A stretch of 64,000 bases of DNA. Source: Gongronella butleri. Lineage: Eukaryota; Mucoromycota; Mucoromycetes; Mucorales; Cunninghamellaceae. This document shows positions 23,092-35,151 of the stretch, one piece after another. The position numbers and the translations under genes were made by a program. The notes below the pieces were generated by a model. It was not told the origin of the DNA, ran no database searches, and worked only from the letters and a program-made list of their open reading frames with translations. How positions within the stretch are numbered: the first letter of the stretch is position 1; each line of letters starts with the position of its first letter. Location of the stretch: the NCBI GenBank assembly GCA_025201375.1, contig JAIWZP010000030.1, forward strand, positions 62,001-126,000, written 5' to 3'.

Positions 23092-23958
23092 ATGTACATA
23101 GCCCTTTTTTATCTCTTTTTCTTCTTCTCGTCCGTCTTTACATTGCCCATTTTCCCGTTGGATGACGACGAATGGGATGCAGTCGAGGAATCCGTGGTGG
23201 TTGAGATCATCGAGTCGCACTATGAGTCTCTCGTCGACGCGGTGCTCGTGTCCGACATTGAGGACGTGCTGATGACCCTGTCCTACACGGACGCGAAGCA
23301 GCGCATCTTGGACGACACGCGTGATATCCTCGATCTAAAGGACAGCCATTGTAAGCACTTTTAAGAGAGAGAAAAAAAATGGATACCGAGGTCTCATTTG
23401 CGTGTCACTCTTTTTTTTTTTTTTCCCTTCTTCTCTCTTTTTCAAGGCCAATGCCTGAGGAACGAGATGTTTGTGCTGGGGGACATTCTGTACGACATTC
23501 ACAGCGCGAGTTACGACTTGGTTGCACCGACCATTGACGCGTTCAATTCGCAGGGCTCGCAATTGCTACAATACATGACCGAGGACGAGCTTGTGTCGTG
23601 GATGTCGTCTCTCAATGCTGTGCTGCTGCGGCGGTTGCAATTGCTGCTTGATCCCAAGGAGATCCAAGCAAAGCTGTTGGACAAGATGGCCAAGGCATGC
23701 CATGTGCGGCCCTTCCACCGCAGCAACATGAAAAACACCGGCAACAAGAGCTGGGCCGACCGAATCGCCGCTTCGCTGCATTATCGGTCGCCGCCCGATC
23801 ATCGTCAGCAGCAGCTGCTCAGCAAAAACACCCAAACGCAGAAAAATGTGGCCCCCTTTTGGACAGGCTACATTGACGAGATCTACGACGACCTAAAGAC
23901 ACAAATGGACGACGAGGTGTACCAAATCGTCGAGTACATCCGCGAGGACATGCTCTAA
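23092..23958 (+). CDS. Small secreted acidic helical protein of unknown family, 256 aa, 2 exons
   Basis: Exons: 23092-23350 and 23447-23958. The first 18-20 residues are strongly hydrophobic and Phe-rich, a good signal peptide, with likely cleavage just before the Leu-Pro that precedes an acidic stretch. The mature part is mostly predicted helix and acidic in its first half. It has three cysteines: two in an H-C-x-C motif at the exon junction and one near residue 170. A basic segment with HRSNMKNTGNK follows, and the C-terminus is acidic (YIREDML). No transmembrane segment follows the signal. I recognise no family. A secreted or vacuolar role, possibly surface interaction, is inference only. 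A TATA-like box lies 96 bases upstream. Confidence 0.75.
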
Positions 23959-24146
23959 GTCCAAGCTTTGTTTTGTCGTTTTGCCTGGTTTCGCCCTCAT
24001 TCTCTTCATTCTTTCTTATTCCCCCCCTTTATTTTTCTTGCTCCCAACACCCCCCTGTTCGCATCCTCCATGCTCCGTCTAGATCCTTTATCTAGCCCTT
24101 GTACCTATCATCTTTTGCTTGTTTTGTTTGTATATTTTCTCTCTCT

Positions 24147-24195
<49 letters not shown>

Positions 24196-24691
24196 ATGAA
24201 ACCCACTTTTTGACAATAAAAAACCCATCTCACTCAAACCCGGTTCTTGATATGCATGACTCCGTGGAATGGGCGCAAATCGCCGTCAACAAAGGCCAGG
24301 CGCCGCGGCGGGGCAAATCTGGCTTGTTTTTTTGTTGTTTTGTCTTGTTTCACAAAGAATAAGGAGACAATCATGCAAAACCCATTTTGGCCAAGGTGCT
24401 ACGCGCAACCGGATAAGAATTATGCCATTTTGACTTGCTATAATCACGCCATTAGACCGCCGTTGCCCGCCGTGCGGCATTTTGCTTCTTTTTTTTTTTG
24501 GGAGGGGGAGAGGGGGGCATTCTAAAAGGAGGCTCTTTCTAAAACTTTTTTTTTTGTTATTCATGCATTCAATGCGTTTATTTCTCATGGTGCCATGGGG
24601 CTGGGTGAGGGAAAAGGGCGCCATGGCGCATTGGACCGATGAAAATCGCAAAAACGCGAATAAAAAAAGAAAAAAATAGGAGTACCGAGGC
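23959..24691. other. Intergenic between convergent genes, with (CT)n and a 44-base T tract
   Basis: The (CT)n run at 24139-24150 leads into an uninterrupted T run to 24193. The rest holds the 3' ends of both neighbours. There is no coding potential. Confidence 0.5.
24150..24193. repeat. 44-base T homopolymer following (CT)n
   Basis: It lies in the gap between two convergent genes. It has the same length as the run in the ALT intron. Confidence 0.9.
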
Positions 24692-26072
24692 TTACGACGC
24701 GCCGGTGGCCATGATGTTGCCTGATTTGAACCCGTAGCCGGCCTCGAGGCGCTTTTGCAGGTGTTCGATGCTTGTCATGATTTTGCCATTGACTGTATAC
24801 ATGCTTCCTTGTTGGTTCACCTTTGGACACGGGATGCATGTGATGGGGACATCACGCTCGGGCTGGAAAAAGTACGCGACCGAGTACCTGTCCTTTGTGG
24901 CGTGCTCGGGCAGGAACGTGACGCGGTGCTTTGTCGACTTGAACAGGCCACCTGTCCAAAACTCCATCAAGTCGCCAATGTTCACAAGGATTGCGCCCTC
25001 GATCAGCGGGGCAGAAATCCACTCGCGGTCAAACGCGTGCACTTCCAGCCCGCCCACATCCTTTTGGAACAGCAGCGTGATTGTACCATAGTCCGAATGC
25101 GACCCTGCGCGCACAATCTCCTTGTACGCGTCCTGCCCGCCTCGCGGATATTTTAACAGTCGGAAAGTCTCGCCCGATGGCGCGTCGTACCGGTGCCGCA
25201 TTGTAAAATAGTCGATGCCGCCCTCGTCCTCGGGAATCTACATTAAAAACGTTGTGAAAAAGGGTGCTAGTGAGCCATTTTTCTTGATGCACATCGTTAT
25301 TGACTTACCTGCAGGCTAATTGCGAACGCTTGCATAACCTTTTCTGCCGTCTCATGGCATTTCTATCGTGGCAAATTTTTAAATAAGGCATGAGCCGTGC
25401 AAATTGCAAGTGGACGCGCTCATGGGCGATTTTTTTATCAATCGGGCGCGTTTTTACCTCGACAAATGCCTTGAGATCCGGTCGACAGGGCTCGAATTCT
25501 GCTGGAAATGGACAGGGCACCTCGCCAGCACCAAAGTTGCCCATGTTGATGGCTCTGAAATACACAAAAACAAGAAACAACGTGGATACATGAGATATAG
25601 GCGCATCTACTTGACCTGAGGCGAGCGATTTTTGAACTTACTCCTTGTGATCGCCAATCTTTTGGTTATCTGGGTCAAGTCTGGCGGGAAAAAGGGCGCG
25701 TGAAATTCTTTTTTTAAAAAGACGCGTGTTAGCACCATTGACTTACTTTTGCCGATATAGGCCCGTGTATCCGCGATTGGTCTCTGTGATGTTGATGGAT
25801 TCCTTCACTTCCAGGGGCAGATCAAAAAATGTTTTGCTCTGTGAAATGCCAAAGAGAAAAAAAAATGCGTCAGAAAAAGTAGATCAGAGAACATAGTGCT
25901 GCGCCCCAGGTTGTACCAATTCGAAGACATGATCAATGTCCTGCTGAGCCATGCCATGGCCCACCACGTAAAAGAAGCCAATGGTGGAGGCGGCGCGGAA
26001 AACTTCCTCGGCGACCTTGACAGGGTTCGTTGCAAAGTCGGAAAAGTCAATCACAGGGATCTCGTATGTCAT
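24692..26072 (-). CDS. 2-oxoglutarate/Fe(II)-dependent dioxygenase, isopenicillin-N-synthase-like, 327 aa, 6 exons
   Basis: Exons: 26072-25917, 25838-25747, 25680-25642, 25554-25458, 25362-25309 and 25237-24692. The N-terminus starts with the family's IPVIDFSDF and a GFFYVVGHG segment (DIOX_N). The catalytic domain has the Fe-binding triad His193, Asp195 (SHSDYG) and His250 (KHRV), and the oxoglutarate-binding Arg263-x-Ser265 in DRYSVAYFF. The length is typical. The family includes gibberellin-type oxidases, ethylene-forming and flavonoid enzymes and many fungal members of unknown substrate, so the substrate cannot be named. No signal peptide is visible; it is probably cytosolic. It has no cluster neighbours suggesting a secondary-metabolite pathway. 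Confidence 0.92.
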
Positions 26073-27010
26073 GGTGGTCAGGTTTGAAGAATGCAGAATA
26101 AAAATGAGCAATGAGCATGGGGGCAGAAAATAAGAGCGCGGAAATGCGTGTTCTTTTTATGCCATTTGCAACTCTTGTGCCACGTGAGAACACCGTGGGG
26201 GTCGGCCGACAAGATAAGCGTGGCGTATCTTATCACCCCGACCTTTGTGCTCATGAACCATTTCCCATGCCCACGTTTGCGCGTATCATGCATATCTACA
26301 TGCCCCTTGCGACTTATATTTGCTATTTTTCATAGCAACTATAGGAGATCTCACGCTTTTTGACGCACATGATCCCGACGACGTTGACCTTGTTGCCTTT
26401 TTAGCATCGGGCGTCGCGGAATTAACTTTTCCACCTTCCAGGATGGGCAAAGAGCACGGCGAAAAGCGCGACGGGCTTGGTTTTCATCTTTTTTTTTTTT
26501 TTTTTTTGCCGCGACAAAGACCCTGCATACATCCGTGTACGCGCGTGACCTGCAAACAGCGCCGCCAATCGTTTGGGCAAACGCGTCAAAAGTTCAAAAC
26601 AATGACCAACACGTGACACTGTACTTTTTCGCTGAAAATACGTACGAATGGACACATTGAGAGATTGTTTGATGAAATGCAGATGCCTGCTGGCCACACG
26701 CACATCAATTCGCCTCAATAGCATCTGGAGCTGCATGTTGGCCACGTTTGCAACCAGCTGTGTCGGCTCATTTTGTCCTTTTTTGATTATTTGACGCATG
26801 ACGCGACTGAAATTGTAGCCATTCTGTCGACAAAAGCGAATTGATACACGCATTGCTTGCCCCACATTACCATGCTCGTGGATGTCTGATTTTTTCGTCC
26901 AATTTCAATGCACTTTCTGTGTTTCTTTGTGAATTGAAAGATCATGCCTGTGAAACTTTTATTTCTTGTCAACCTCATCCCCATGTAAAATGCGTACATT
27001 ACTTTGACGG
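26073..27010. other. Intergenic upstream of the dioxygenase gene
   Basis: It holds the dioxygenase promoter and the 3' end of the next minus-strand gene. A 147-codon minus frame at 26422-26865 runs through it, but it has no domain, competes with another open frame on the same strand and ends in an A/T run, so I do not call it a gene. Confidence 0.4.
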
Positions 27011-27940
27011 CTAAGAAAAAGGCCGTCGACGATCGTATGGATCGCCGGTTCTACAAAAAAAAAGTACAGAAAAATGAGCAAAATGCGAGAATCTCATTGT
27101 CCATTTCTCCATACGGGTGGTGTGCGGGGTCCCATTCTAGAAACAAGGAATTGCGACGCTCGTATTGATCCATGGCCGAGCGGGCCATCTCGTAATTAGT
27201 GAAGGTCACTTGAAGCTGGCTGCAAAAAAGAGAGCAAAAGATGGATTTTAGCGTGATTTAGCCGTTTTTGGTGGCCGACTCACCGGTGACCCTTGGTGAC
27301 AATGAGCATGTCCAAGATGAATTCGCTGTACGGCTTAAGCAGATTCAACACATAGGCCATACTGTCGGTTGAAACGAGATTGTGCGCAATGAGATGATAG
27401 AGCTTGGGGGTTTTGATTCTAAAAAGGAGTGAGAGGGAGAGCGAGCAATCATCGATCAAAAAAAAAAGGGGGGGGAAATGAAGCTTACTGTTGGATGGGC
27501 GGCCGATTGATCCAAAGGGATTGTGGGCGATGCAAGCACGGCACCTGCGGCAGGAGCATAGGTTCCAAATCATCCATTTTGCCACTATTGCCTTGTTGCT
27601 TGTCAAGATGGCTCTTGCTGGTGCTGCTTTCAAGGACTTGGTCATGCTCTTGATGGTCAACTATCATTGCAACAACATGACTCGTGCCAACGTGGCGGCT
27701 GACGCCTTGCTGTAGCCGCTGATCGCGCCGGGAATCGCCAGGTTTCTCGTAATTGTGTTTTCTTTGACCATCGTGCTCACTTTGGCTTAGTTCTGGGTCC
27801 CAGGGGCGCCATCGCGTGTGGCGATTCTCTTGTCGTGCGTCGGCAACGTGATCTAAATGAAAAAACACATGAAAATCAATACAGCATTGCCGTTTTCTTT
27901 GACTCTACCCTTTGTATTTACCGAAATTTCTCTTGGGCAT
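27011..27940 (-). CDS. Putative RRM-like protein of unknown function, 220 aa, 5 exons
   Basis: Exons: 27940-27922 (19 bases), 27852-27489, 27418-27284, 27219-27115 and 27050-27011; all junctions are GT-AG and the frame closes at TAG. Residues 1-125 are charged and low in complexity (Gln, His, Arg-rich). Residues 130-210 follow the order strand (YHLIAHNL), helix (SMAYVLNLLKPY), strand (FILDMLIV), strand (LQVTFTNYEMARSAM with its helix) and strand (LFLEW), which fits an RRM fold, but the RNP1 aromatic signature is absent. The C-terminus ends in a DPYDRRRPFS tail. RNA binding is therefore only a structural guess. The conserved-looking C-terminal half across three exon junctions argues that this is a real gene. 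Confidence 0.7.
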
Positions 27941-30681
27941 GGCGATGTTTTTCAAAAGAGAAAAAGAAAAAAATGATCACCACCCCTCCTTTTTTTTTTT
28001 TACGTTATCGACTTGTCAGCGGGGGTTGCTTTTTATTAAAAGACGATCAAATATGAGAGTCAGCAGCCAAATCCATGGAAAACAAGTGTTCTCCCTTGGA
28101 TAGAAACGGTCAATCGTCCTTTTCAGGCATCGAGAGGTATCAGGTTGTTGACATACTTGCTTGGATGATGCTATTGCACGCAAGCCGTCCATTTCCCGTT
28201 TTCTTCACACGATACGTCCATTTTTCGCGTTTCCTTCTCCGCATTGACATGAAAAAGCAAAAGGGGGCTGCGCGTCAAATGCAAGCTCTCGTTATTGTGC
28301 CGAGCAAGCGCTCTTTTCATGGTACTTTTTGTAAAATTGGGTAATTTTGATCGTCACAGGCGCGCGCACCTGCATGGGCAACTTCAGAGCTTTATCCACT
28401 CTTTCGAATCGTGTCAAATGTGCTTTGTTCACTGGGTCTTGTCCAATGAGAAAGTAAAAAAGAAAAAAAGAAAAAGAAAAAGAAAACTTGTGTCGTTGCT
28501 CGTTTTTCGCATAAAGAGACATTTTTTAACACTCCCTTGTACCTTTGACAGGCAATCCCGCATTCATTCGTCACTGCATTTTACATCACATCAATAGGCC
28601 ACGATTTGTCCTGACAATCAGTGAGGAAATCACATTTGAATCTGGTTTGTAGACTTTTTTTGAATTCTATTGGCGTGCAGTGCTTATCCATCGGGGCAGC
28701 TAGGCATATGGGAATTGGTGCCCGAGCGCGTCTCTTTTCGACGATACTGGTTTCAACGGGGAGCGAGGCACCTTCAATCGAAAAAATGGCAATTACAGCA
28801 TTTTGCAGCATTTTGGTCGTTTGTCAGCAAACATCATCATTTACGACGAAGTCATCTGCACAGACCGACGATTCCACGCCTTCTCGTTCAAATGAGCCCA
28901 CTTTTGTGGTTATTCGATCGCTATATGGCTCTCAATCACAAATTTCGAAAATGGCAGATTTTGCAAGAGGTTCAGTCGAGGATCTGAAAAGTGCGAAATT
29001 TAAGTCCACTTATCGCCGCGTCAGTCAACCACATGGTAAATGCATCTCCATCGCCGACGACTACGAATGAAAATCCAGGTGTCCATTGGCTGGATTCCGT
29101 GTAAAATGTGTTTGATGATTTATTTTTGGCTCAAGGTGATCTCAACGAAAAATGCTTGTATGTTGATGAAATAAACACCATCAAAAAGAGCAAGGCTCGC
29201 TGCATACGTGGACAGTGATGATTAATGAAAAAGTAATTTTTTGGCACTTTTAACACGCTTTCAAAATCATATATAATTTTCGACGCGTGATAAACCGCGT
29301 TCAGCGTCGAGGTACACGCGCCTGTCCCCAATCAAACCTATGCATCTGGAGTGTCTCTTGCTAGTGGACGCGTCGGTGCGGATATTTTATGCATTTTTTT
29401 CTATGTAAATCACGTCGAAGGAAATATCCAAAATCAAGCAATGCTTATCAACGAGTAGATGGAGCTCAGCGTTTTGTTGTATTTTTCTCGGTTTCTCCAT
29501 GCGGTGCATCATGCATGTTATTTTGGTGGCATTCTGGAGACCTATTTTTTCGATTTTGGTTTTGGAGCTCGACCAGGTCGAATTTTGGATTTGCGTGCGG
29601 CGCGCCCGCAAAGAGATTTGACAAGCAGCAAGAAGTGTCCTGGTGGATTTTCGAGCGTGTTCTTTCACATGACAGTTCGAAAGCTCCCCTTGTGCTTGGA
29701 TGTTGTCGGAAAAGGCACGCTTTTGTGATTTTCGCATTAAAATGGCGCCATTGCTTCAAATTACATTGGAACACCTTGAAACCACTTTTAGACGGTGCAA
29801 ACACGGTGCTTTCATCATTTGTCTCTTGCGAAGAATCCGGACTTTGTTGATCATTTGCCGAGTAGATCGCGTTTAAAATGTTTGAAAAGACTTTGACAGC
29901 ATGCTAAACCATCGATCGGGTCAACCATGAGGGGAGAACATAATGCCAGGGCGTGCCTCTTTCCAATAGTGCAAATTTCACGCGTGTCTGGCATGCAAAA
30001 ATATGGGCGCCAAACGCTGCAATTCGTGAAAATGTTTGATGTTCTCAGCAACAGCCTAATTAATCCCAGAAACTTGTTTTTGTTTGCTTGAAAGAGACTC
30101 GAAGAGAACAGTTGGGCGATCGCAATGCATCTTGAAAAAAAAAACAAATAGTAATGCATGGCCAAGCAAGCAATGTGACTTTTTGGCATTTTTTAACATT
30201 GTTTAACACTCTGGCCAAATTTGTCTACGTGCTGCGTTGTTTTGGATGCCAAGAGAATTGCAAAGCGTCTTTTTTTTTTTTTTTTTTTTTTTTTTTTGTT
30301 TCACGTCCTGTCATGGACAAAATGCAGCTTGAGGCAAATGCCTAAATCCATGGCGTTCCTTTTTGGTCGCGGCCTGGGTTTTTTTTAATCTTTTTTTTTT
30401 TTTTTTGCAACTTTGATCCGAATGGCTGGGCATTCGCGCGTTTTTTTCTAAAGAGGAGCTGTGGCGGGATAAAAATAGGCCTTTTGTGTCACAGAATGTG
30501 GATTTAAGATTTGTTGACAGCCTTCAATTGAGCCAAGAGAATTTCGAAAAAGGGTATGATGGATTTATTTGCAATTGGACATGTACATAAGCATCAGCAT
30601 GGGCCAGGGGGATAAAGGAGAGACGGACGATGGCGGGTGTGTTTTGGCATCACAAGGAGCAATTTGACGATTGGCACATGG
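27941..30681. other. Gene-free region, 2.7 kb
   Basis: It lies between the RRM-like gene start and the velvet gene end. Several overlapping frames of 100-150 codons exist on both strands (for example near 28621-29070 and 29389-29850), but they contradict each other and show no known domain. T runs lie at 30269-30298 and 30389-30405. It might contain eroded transposon DNA or an unannotated RNA, but I see nothing I can name. Confidence 0.4.
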
Positions 30682-32623
30682 TTAAAACGGGCTTGGTAGT
30701 ACCAATGGCGTGCGTGTGTGATAGTGAGGTTCCATGATCTGTTTCAGGGGCGGGAGGGCGTGGCCCCAGGTCGGTTGAGAGAGCCTTGGGGTGTTTCCAC
30801 TAGCATAGGCGATGTGTGGCGGGGACGATGCCATTGGGGGCAGGCCATGAACGTGGTCGTGCAGCAATGATGCAGAGGAGGACGTGGATGTGGTAGAAGA
30901 GGAGCATGACGGTGTGTGTGGGTGGTGCAAGGCATAGTCGTCGAGGTGATTGACGGGGAAATCGTCGAGGTGAGCATACATTGGCATTTGTGGCGATTGC
31001 GATGACTTTTGGTGTGGAAGGCGCGGCTCAGGTGAGCTTTCGATGAGCCATGGACGCGCGTGTGGCGGTGTTGGCGTATGTGAGGTTGGAGGATGCGCGT
31101 ACGGGTGATGCGACTGCGAATGATGGCGCTGATGATGCCTTGGTGGAGATGCCAATGGCGTAACAGCCTGTGGTGGCGGTGTGCGGGTCATGAAGTTGTT
31201 CATGGGCTCGGGTTTGACAATGGACGGGGTCATTGATGAGGGTGCTGTTGTCGGATGCACATGGGCTGGTGGTGGCGATTGTGTTGGGGAGATCATGCGG
31301 TACGACTTTGGATAATGGCTTTCCACAACGTTTTGCATCTCGAAATGTCGCTTCCTCTTTGCACTACAGTATGATAATCGAAAAAAAGAATTAGATGACA
31401 CGAAAATGAAAAAAAAACCGGTCAGAATCTTACGTGTGAGCCTTGTGTTCCTTGCGGATGCGCATTTTCACGCCTTGATCATTGAAGCAACGCGACAAAA
31501 AGGTCGCTTCAATGGGTCCCGGGTACGTTTTGGGCATGTGCGTTTTAAATGGCTCCGACAGGATCGTCTGGCGCGTATGAAGCTCGCCACTGGCGGGAGA
31601 GAGAAAAATACAAAGTCAGCCCCACGGCGTGCTCTGAAACGCCATGCATTCAATTGCGGCGGCCAATTTGCCTCCCTTTTTTACTTACTCGATGATCTCA
31701 AAGAGCGAGAATTGTAATCGATAACGGCCTTGGTGTTTGATGTACAAGTCGCCGAATACAAAGAATCCTCCATCTATCGTCAAAAAGAAAAACAATTGTT
31801 TGTTGTGAGACCTTTGTTCTGGGTAAATCAACGGAAAGAGAGGGCACGTTCGGTGGGCAAATCAGCCGCTGTTCCTGAAAATTTTAAGTTTTCGCTTTTT
31901 TTAAGGGCGAGCGTTGGGGAAGGGCAAGGCGTACGAGCGCGAGGGCGCGGGGGGAGGGGGGGTGAGGGAGCCAATGGCAAAAAGTCATGGTCAGATAGCG
32001 ACTTACCCGTGTTGTCAATGTCACGCAGACGATGTAAGGAAGCGACGGTGTTGCCGACAAGATATTCTTGCGTCGACAGCATTTCATCAGTGTCCGCTAG
32101 CAGCAGATTGGCTACCATGAAATAGTATGGGCATTGGAGACTTTTTCTACAAAACAAGTTAGGTGAGCAAGTGCGACATGAGCAAGGTTACGGCTTTTTT
32201 ATTATTTTTCCTTTTTTATCACTTTTTTTTTGTTGTTTCTCGTTCATACTTTGTGTCATCAGGTGAGCATTGGAGCAAGTGGACTTGAATGATAGGTGGT
32301 GGCTCAATGGGGCGACGATCTAAGAAAACATTGGCCGACGACGGCGAGAAATGATGTCAGGTCCATTTAGTTTTTCATTTTTTTTGTCTTTTGGGCGGTG
32401 TCCATGATGCCATGGCTTGATTTTTTTTATTTTTTTTTACCTCTCTCATTGACCAGACACATCTTGGCTTGCTGTGGCTGCTGGCGAATGTTCAATTGAT
32501 ACTCTCTATGGCGAAAACAAGGCCATCAGCACGGCCAATGGCTGACAAATTGGCGCGAATTTACCTTTCTTTTGGCATTTGAGCCATTGAGGACGGTATG
32601 AAGCGATAGGTACAGGAAGACAT
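30682..32623 (-). CDS. Velvet-domain transcription regulator (VelB/VosA type), 418 aa, 7 exons
   Basis: Exons: 32623-32565, 32505-32441, 32319-32250, 32146-32007, 31773-31689, 31589-31434 and 31363-30682. The velvet domain fills residues 20-200. It begins with the [10 protein letters not shown] strand and [12 protein letters not shown], passes through a [19 protein letters not shown] core and LFEI, and ends with [16 protein letters not shown]. Velvet proteins link light and development to sporulation and metabolism and bind DNA as dimers. The 220-residue C-terminal extension is Pro/His/Ser-rich and low in complexity, without a further domain. The start at 32623 was chosen because its exon ends in the phase that continues into exon 2. 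Which velvet subfamily it belongs to cannot be decided here. Confidence 0.93.
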
Positions 32624-33261
32624 GATTCAATGGCTCTGGGGCATAGATGAGGCGTGCGTAACGGATCTGAAAGTGGCGATACAGGTGGCAGAAAATGAAA
32701 AAAAAATGAATTGAAAAAAGAAAAAAGGCAAAAAGAATAAAAAAAAAGCCAGGGCGTAGACGTATCCATAGTCGGGAAAGTGCTTTCCCGCAAATTCAAG
32801 CAACGAGCGAGACGCCAATTCACGATCATCCAATCATCTCGTCAGGGCATTGCCAAAACGCCCTACTTTTGAACATATTTTCCCTTTTTGGAGAAATAAT
32901 AACCGAGGACGGCAAGCCCTGCCTGCTTTTTTGTATAGAAATCGGGTCAAGCCGATTGGAATGAGGTCGTACACGCGAAATGCCAAGGAATTTCATGAAC
33001 GTTGTTTTACTTTTTGTGCATCCAAGCCATTGGGTCCCCCTATCACGCTCCGCGCGCCCTTTTTCTCTCTTCTGGCCCGACCCTTGTTTGGTTTGCGTGT
33101 GTGCGGACGAGCGGGCTCACGGGCCCAAATCACACAAAAAAAAGCTTTGCCCGGTTTGGGGACCCTTCTTTTTTTAGACCGCTCGCTTTTTGCTTGCTCC
33201 CTCGTCTCCCCGTCGCTCCCCGCTGCTCCCCCACGCTCCTTCGTGCACAGAACAAACCACT
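32624..33261. promoter_or_regulatory. Divergent promoter region between the velvet gene and the YjbQ-family gene
   Basis: Both neighbours start at its edges. It is A-rich near 32698-32750 and C/T-rich before the ATG at 33262 (CTCCCTCGTCTCCCC). Part of it could be 5' untranslated sequence of the velvet transcript. Confidence 0.45.
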
Positions 33262-34152
33262 ATGAGCTGGTTCCAAAAAGAAGTTCGTTTGCGCTCGCGA
33301 GGCCAAGGTAAACACCACTAACATTAAAAATTTGGCCATATTGCCCGTGTTTGTGACCTTTTACACACTCTTTTTTTTTTGTTTGACCTGCTGACAGGCT
33401 GCTACCTCGTCCACAGCGAGATCATGGAGCAGGTTCCCGAAGTAAAAAATATTAAACTGGGCATGGCCAACTTTTTCTGTAAGTCAGCACGTGGCTTGGT
33501 CCAAAGAAAGAGAGTGCAAATTGTGTCCACACACATGCTTTGTGCACACGATGAAAAAATGTGCTCATATGCTCCTTTTTTGTTTCTTGCCTGCTCTCTT
33601 TGGCATCAATTGCAGTGCAACACACGTCGGCATCCTTGATGATCAACGAGAATTGTGATCCTGATGTAAGTTTATTTTCGTTCAATGGCTCTTTGAGCTG
33701 CGAATCGAGGCCACGGACGAGCCATTGAGGCCCATTGGGGGGGGGACGAGGAGCCAATACTCGTGCAGCCTCATGGTCGCTTTTTCGCTCAACGGGGCGT
33801 CTTTTTTTGTCAATGATTCTTCTTGGCATTGTGTGTCTCACGCTTTTGGGTCTATTTTTTTTTTTTTTTTTGTTCTTTTTTCAGGTGAGGACGGACATGA
33901 ATATGGCCCTTGATAAGATCGTGCCTGAAACGCTCCCTTACATCCACACGGATGAGGGCTCAGACGACATGGTAAGCGAAATTTGGTCGCCAATGGGTTG
34001 AAACCACGTCCAACGACTCCCAGCCACGCCCCAAAAAAGATGGCTACGCGTGCCATTGTGTATGCGCGGTGACGCTGCGGTGGTGTTGGTGGGCATGGGG
34101 TTCTTGTGTGTCATTATTCTTAGAAATGGATGGGCTTATTACCTTTTTTTGG

Positions 34153-34193
<41 letters not shown>

Positions 34194-34455
34194 GCTCAAT
34201 TGTCTATGTCCAGCCTGGCCATGTCAAGTCTGGCCTTGTCGGCGTCTCATTGAACGTCCCGATCACCAATGGTCGCTTGAACCTTGGCACTTGGCAAGGG
34301 TAAAATGGGCTATTTTGGCTGCATTTGACGACGAATTGGAGCCCAATGGAAGCTCACGCGTGCTTTTTTTTTTTTTTAGGATTTACTTGTGTGAACATCG
34401 ATATGCCAGCCATTCGCGTCGTGTCGTCGTCACGATCCAAGGCCAGCCAAAATAG
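33262..34455 (+). CDS. YjbQ/UPF0047 family protein, 141 aa, 6 exons
   Basis: Exons: 33262-33307, 33398-33478, 33616-33665, 33885-33971, 34214-34299 and 34380-34455. The protein shows the full conserved core of this single-domain family: WFQKEV at the start, [32 protein letters not shown] with a conserved His-containing loop, [17 protein letters not shown] and a final VVVTIQG strand. The length matches the family (about 130-140). The bacterial member YjbQ has weak thiamine phosphate synthase activity, and the biological function in eukaryotes is unsettled, so I name only the family. Intron 4 contains a T run of 38 bases. It is presumably cytosolic. Confidence 0.95.
34155..34192 (+). repeat. 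38-base T homopolymer in an intron of the YjbQ-family gene
   Basis: It lies in intron 4, just upstream of the CAG acceptor at 34211-34213. Confidence 0.9.
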
Positions 34456-35151
34456 AAGTTCCATCAGGATGATGCACCCCAAGGCTGCACAACACCCTTT
34501 CCCCCCCCCCTTTTGTGCTCTCTGACACTTTTTGTACCCAGCCAACATCATGCGCGATAAATAAAGCATCATCCAGGTCATCCCCCCTCACTTGCTCCGC
34601 CCCCCCCCCCTAGGAGATGTGTACCGAGCGTGCCACCTTTTTTTTTTTAAAAAAAAACAAAGGGGATGATCCATTGCGTCATTGCAGGGTGTTTGGATTT
34701 GCACGAGGGGGTTAGTGGGCCTTCTAGGAATAAACGTGAGCTAATTGGGAACACAAAAAGGAGGAGGTAAATTGGTGTTGCGCAGGATGCGGCGCGGCGA
34801 TTGGCTGGCTAGGCACCTTTAGCATGAAAATGGAGTGCTCAATGCGCGTCTGCACCTTGGCCGAGCCAGCCAAGATGCAAGGGGCGAGGGGCTGCGCAAA
34901 GTTGGTGCACAATGCGTCCTTTTCTTGGCAAATGAGGAGGGGAAATCAAGCTGTTTTTTGGTATTTTTATTTTTTTAGCATGGTATAGGCTATGTGCATT
35001 AGGGCAGGATGGGATGGGGGACGAAAATCAATGCAAAAAAAAAAGGAGAATCGCGTCGCCTAAAAAAGAGCTTTTTTGTTTGGGTTTGGGTATTTACAAA
35101 GCGAACATCAAAAAAAAGGAGGCAGGTACAGCCTCCCAAGGGTGTTTGTGT
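34456..35151. other. Intergenic between convergent genes
   Basis: It has C runs near 34500 and 34601, a T/A hairpin-like stretch at 34638-34660, and A/T-rich 3'-end signals for both genes. Nothing here looks coding. Confidence 0.4.

Noticed and set aside
26422..26865. 147-codon minus-strand frame between the dioxygenase and RRM-like genes
   Set aside because: No domain, runs into an A/T tract, overlaps another open frame on the same strand, and has no splice-supported continuation.
28621..29070. Possible gene or transposase remnant in the 28-30 kb gap
   Set aside because: Two plus frames and one minus frame compete over the same bases, and none has a recognisable motif.
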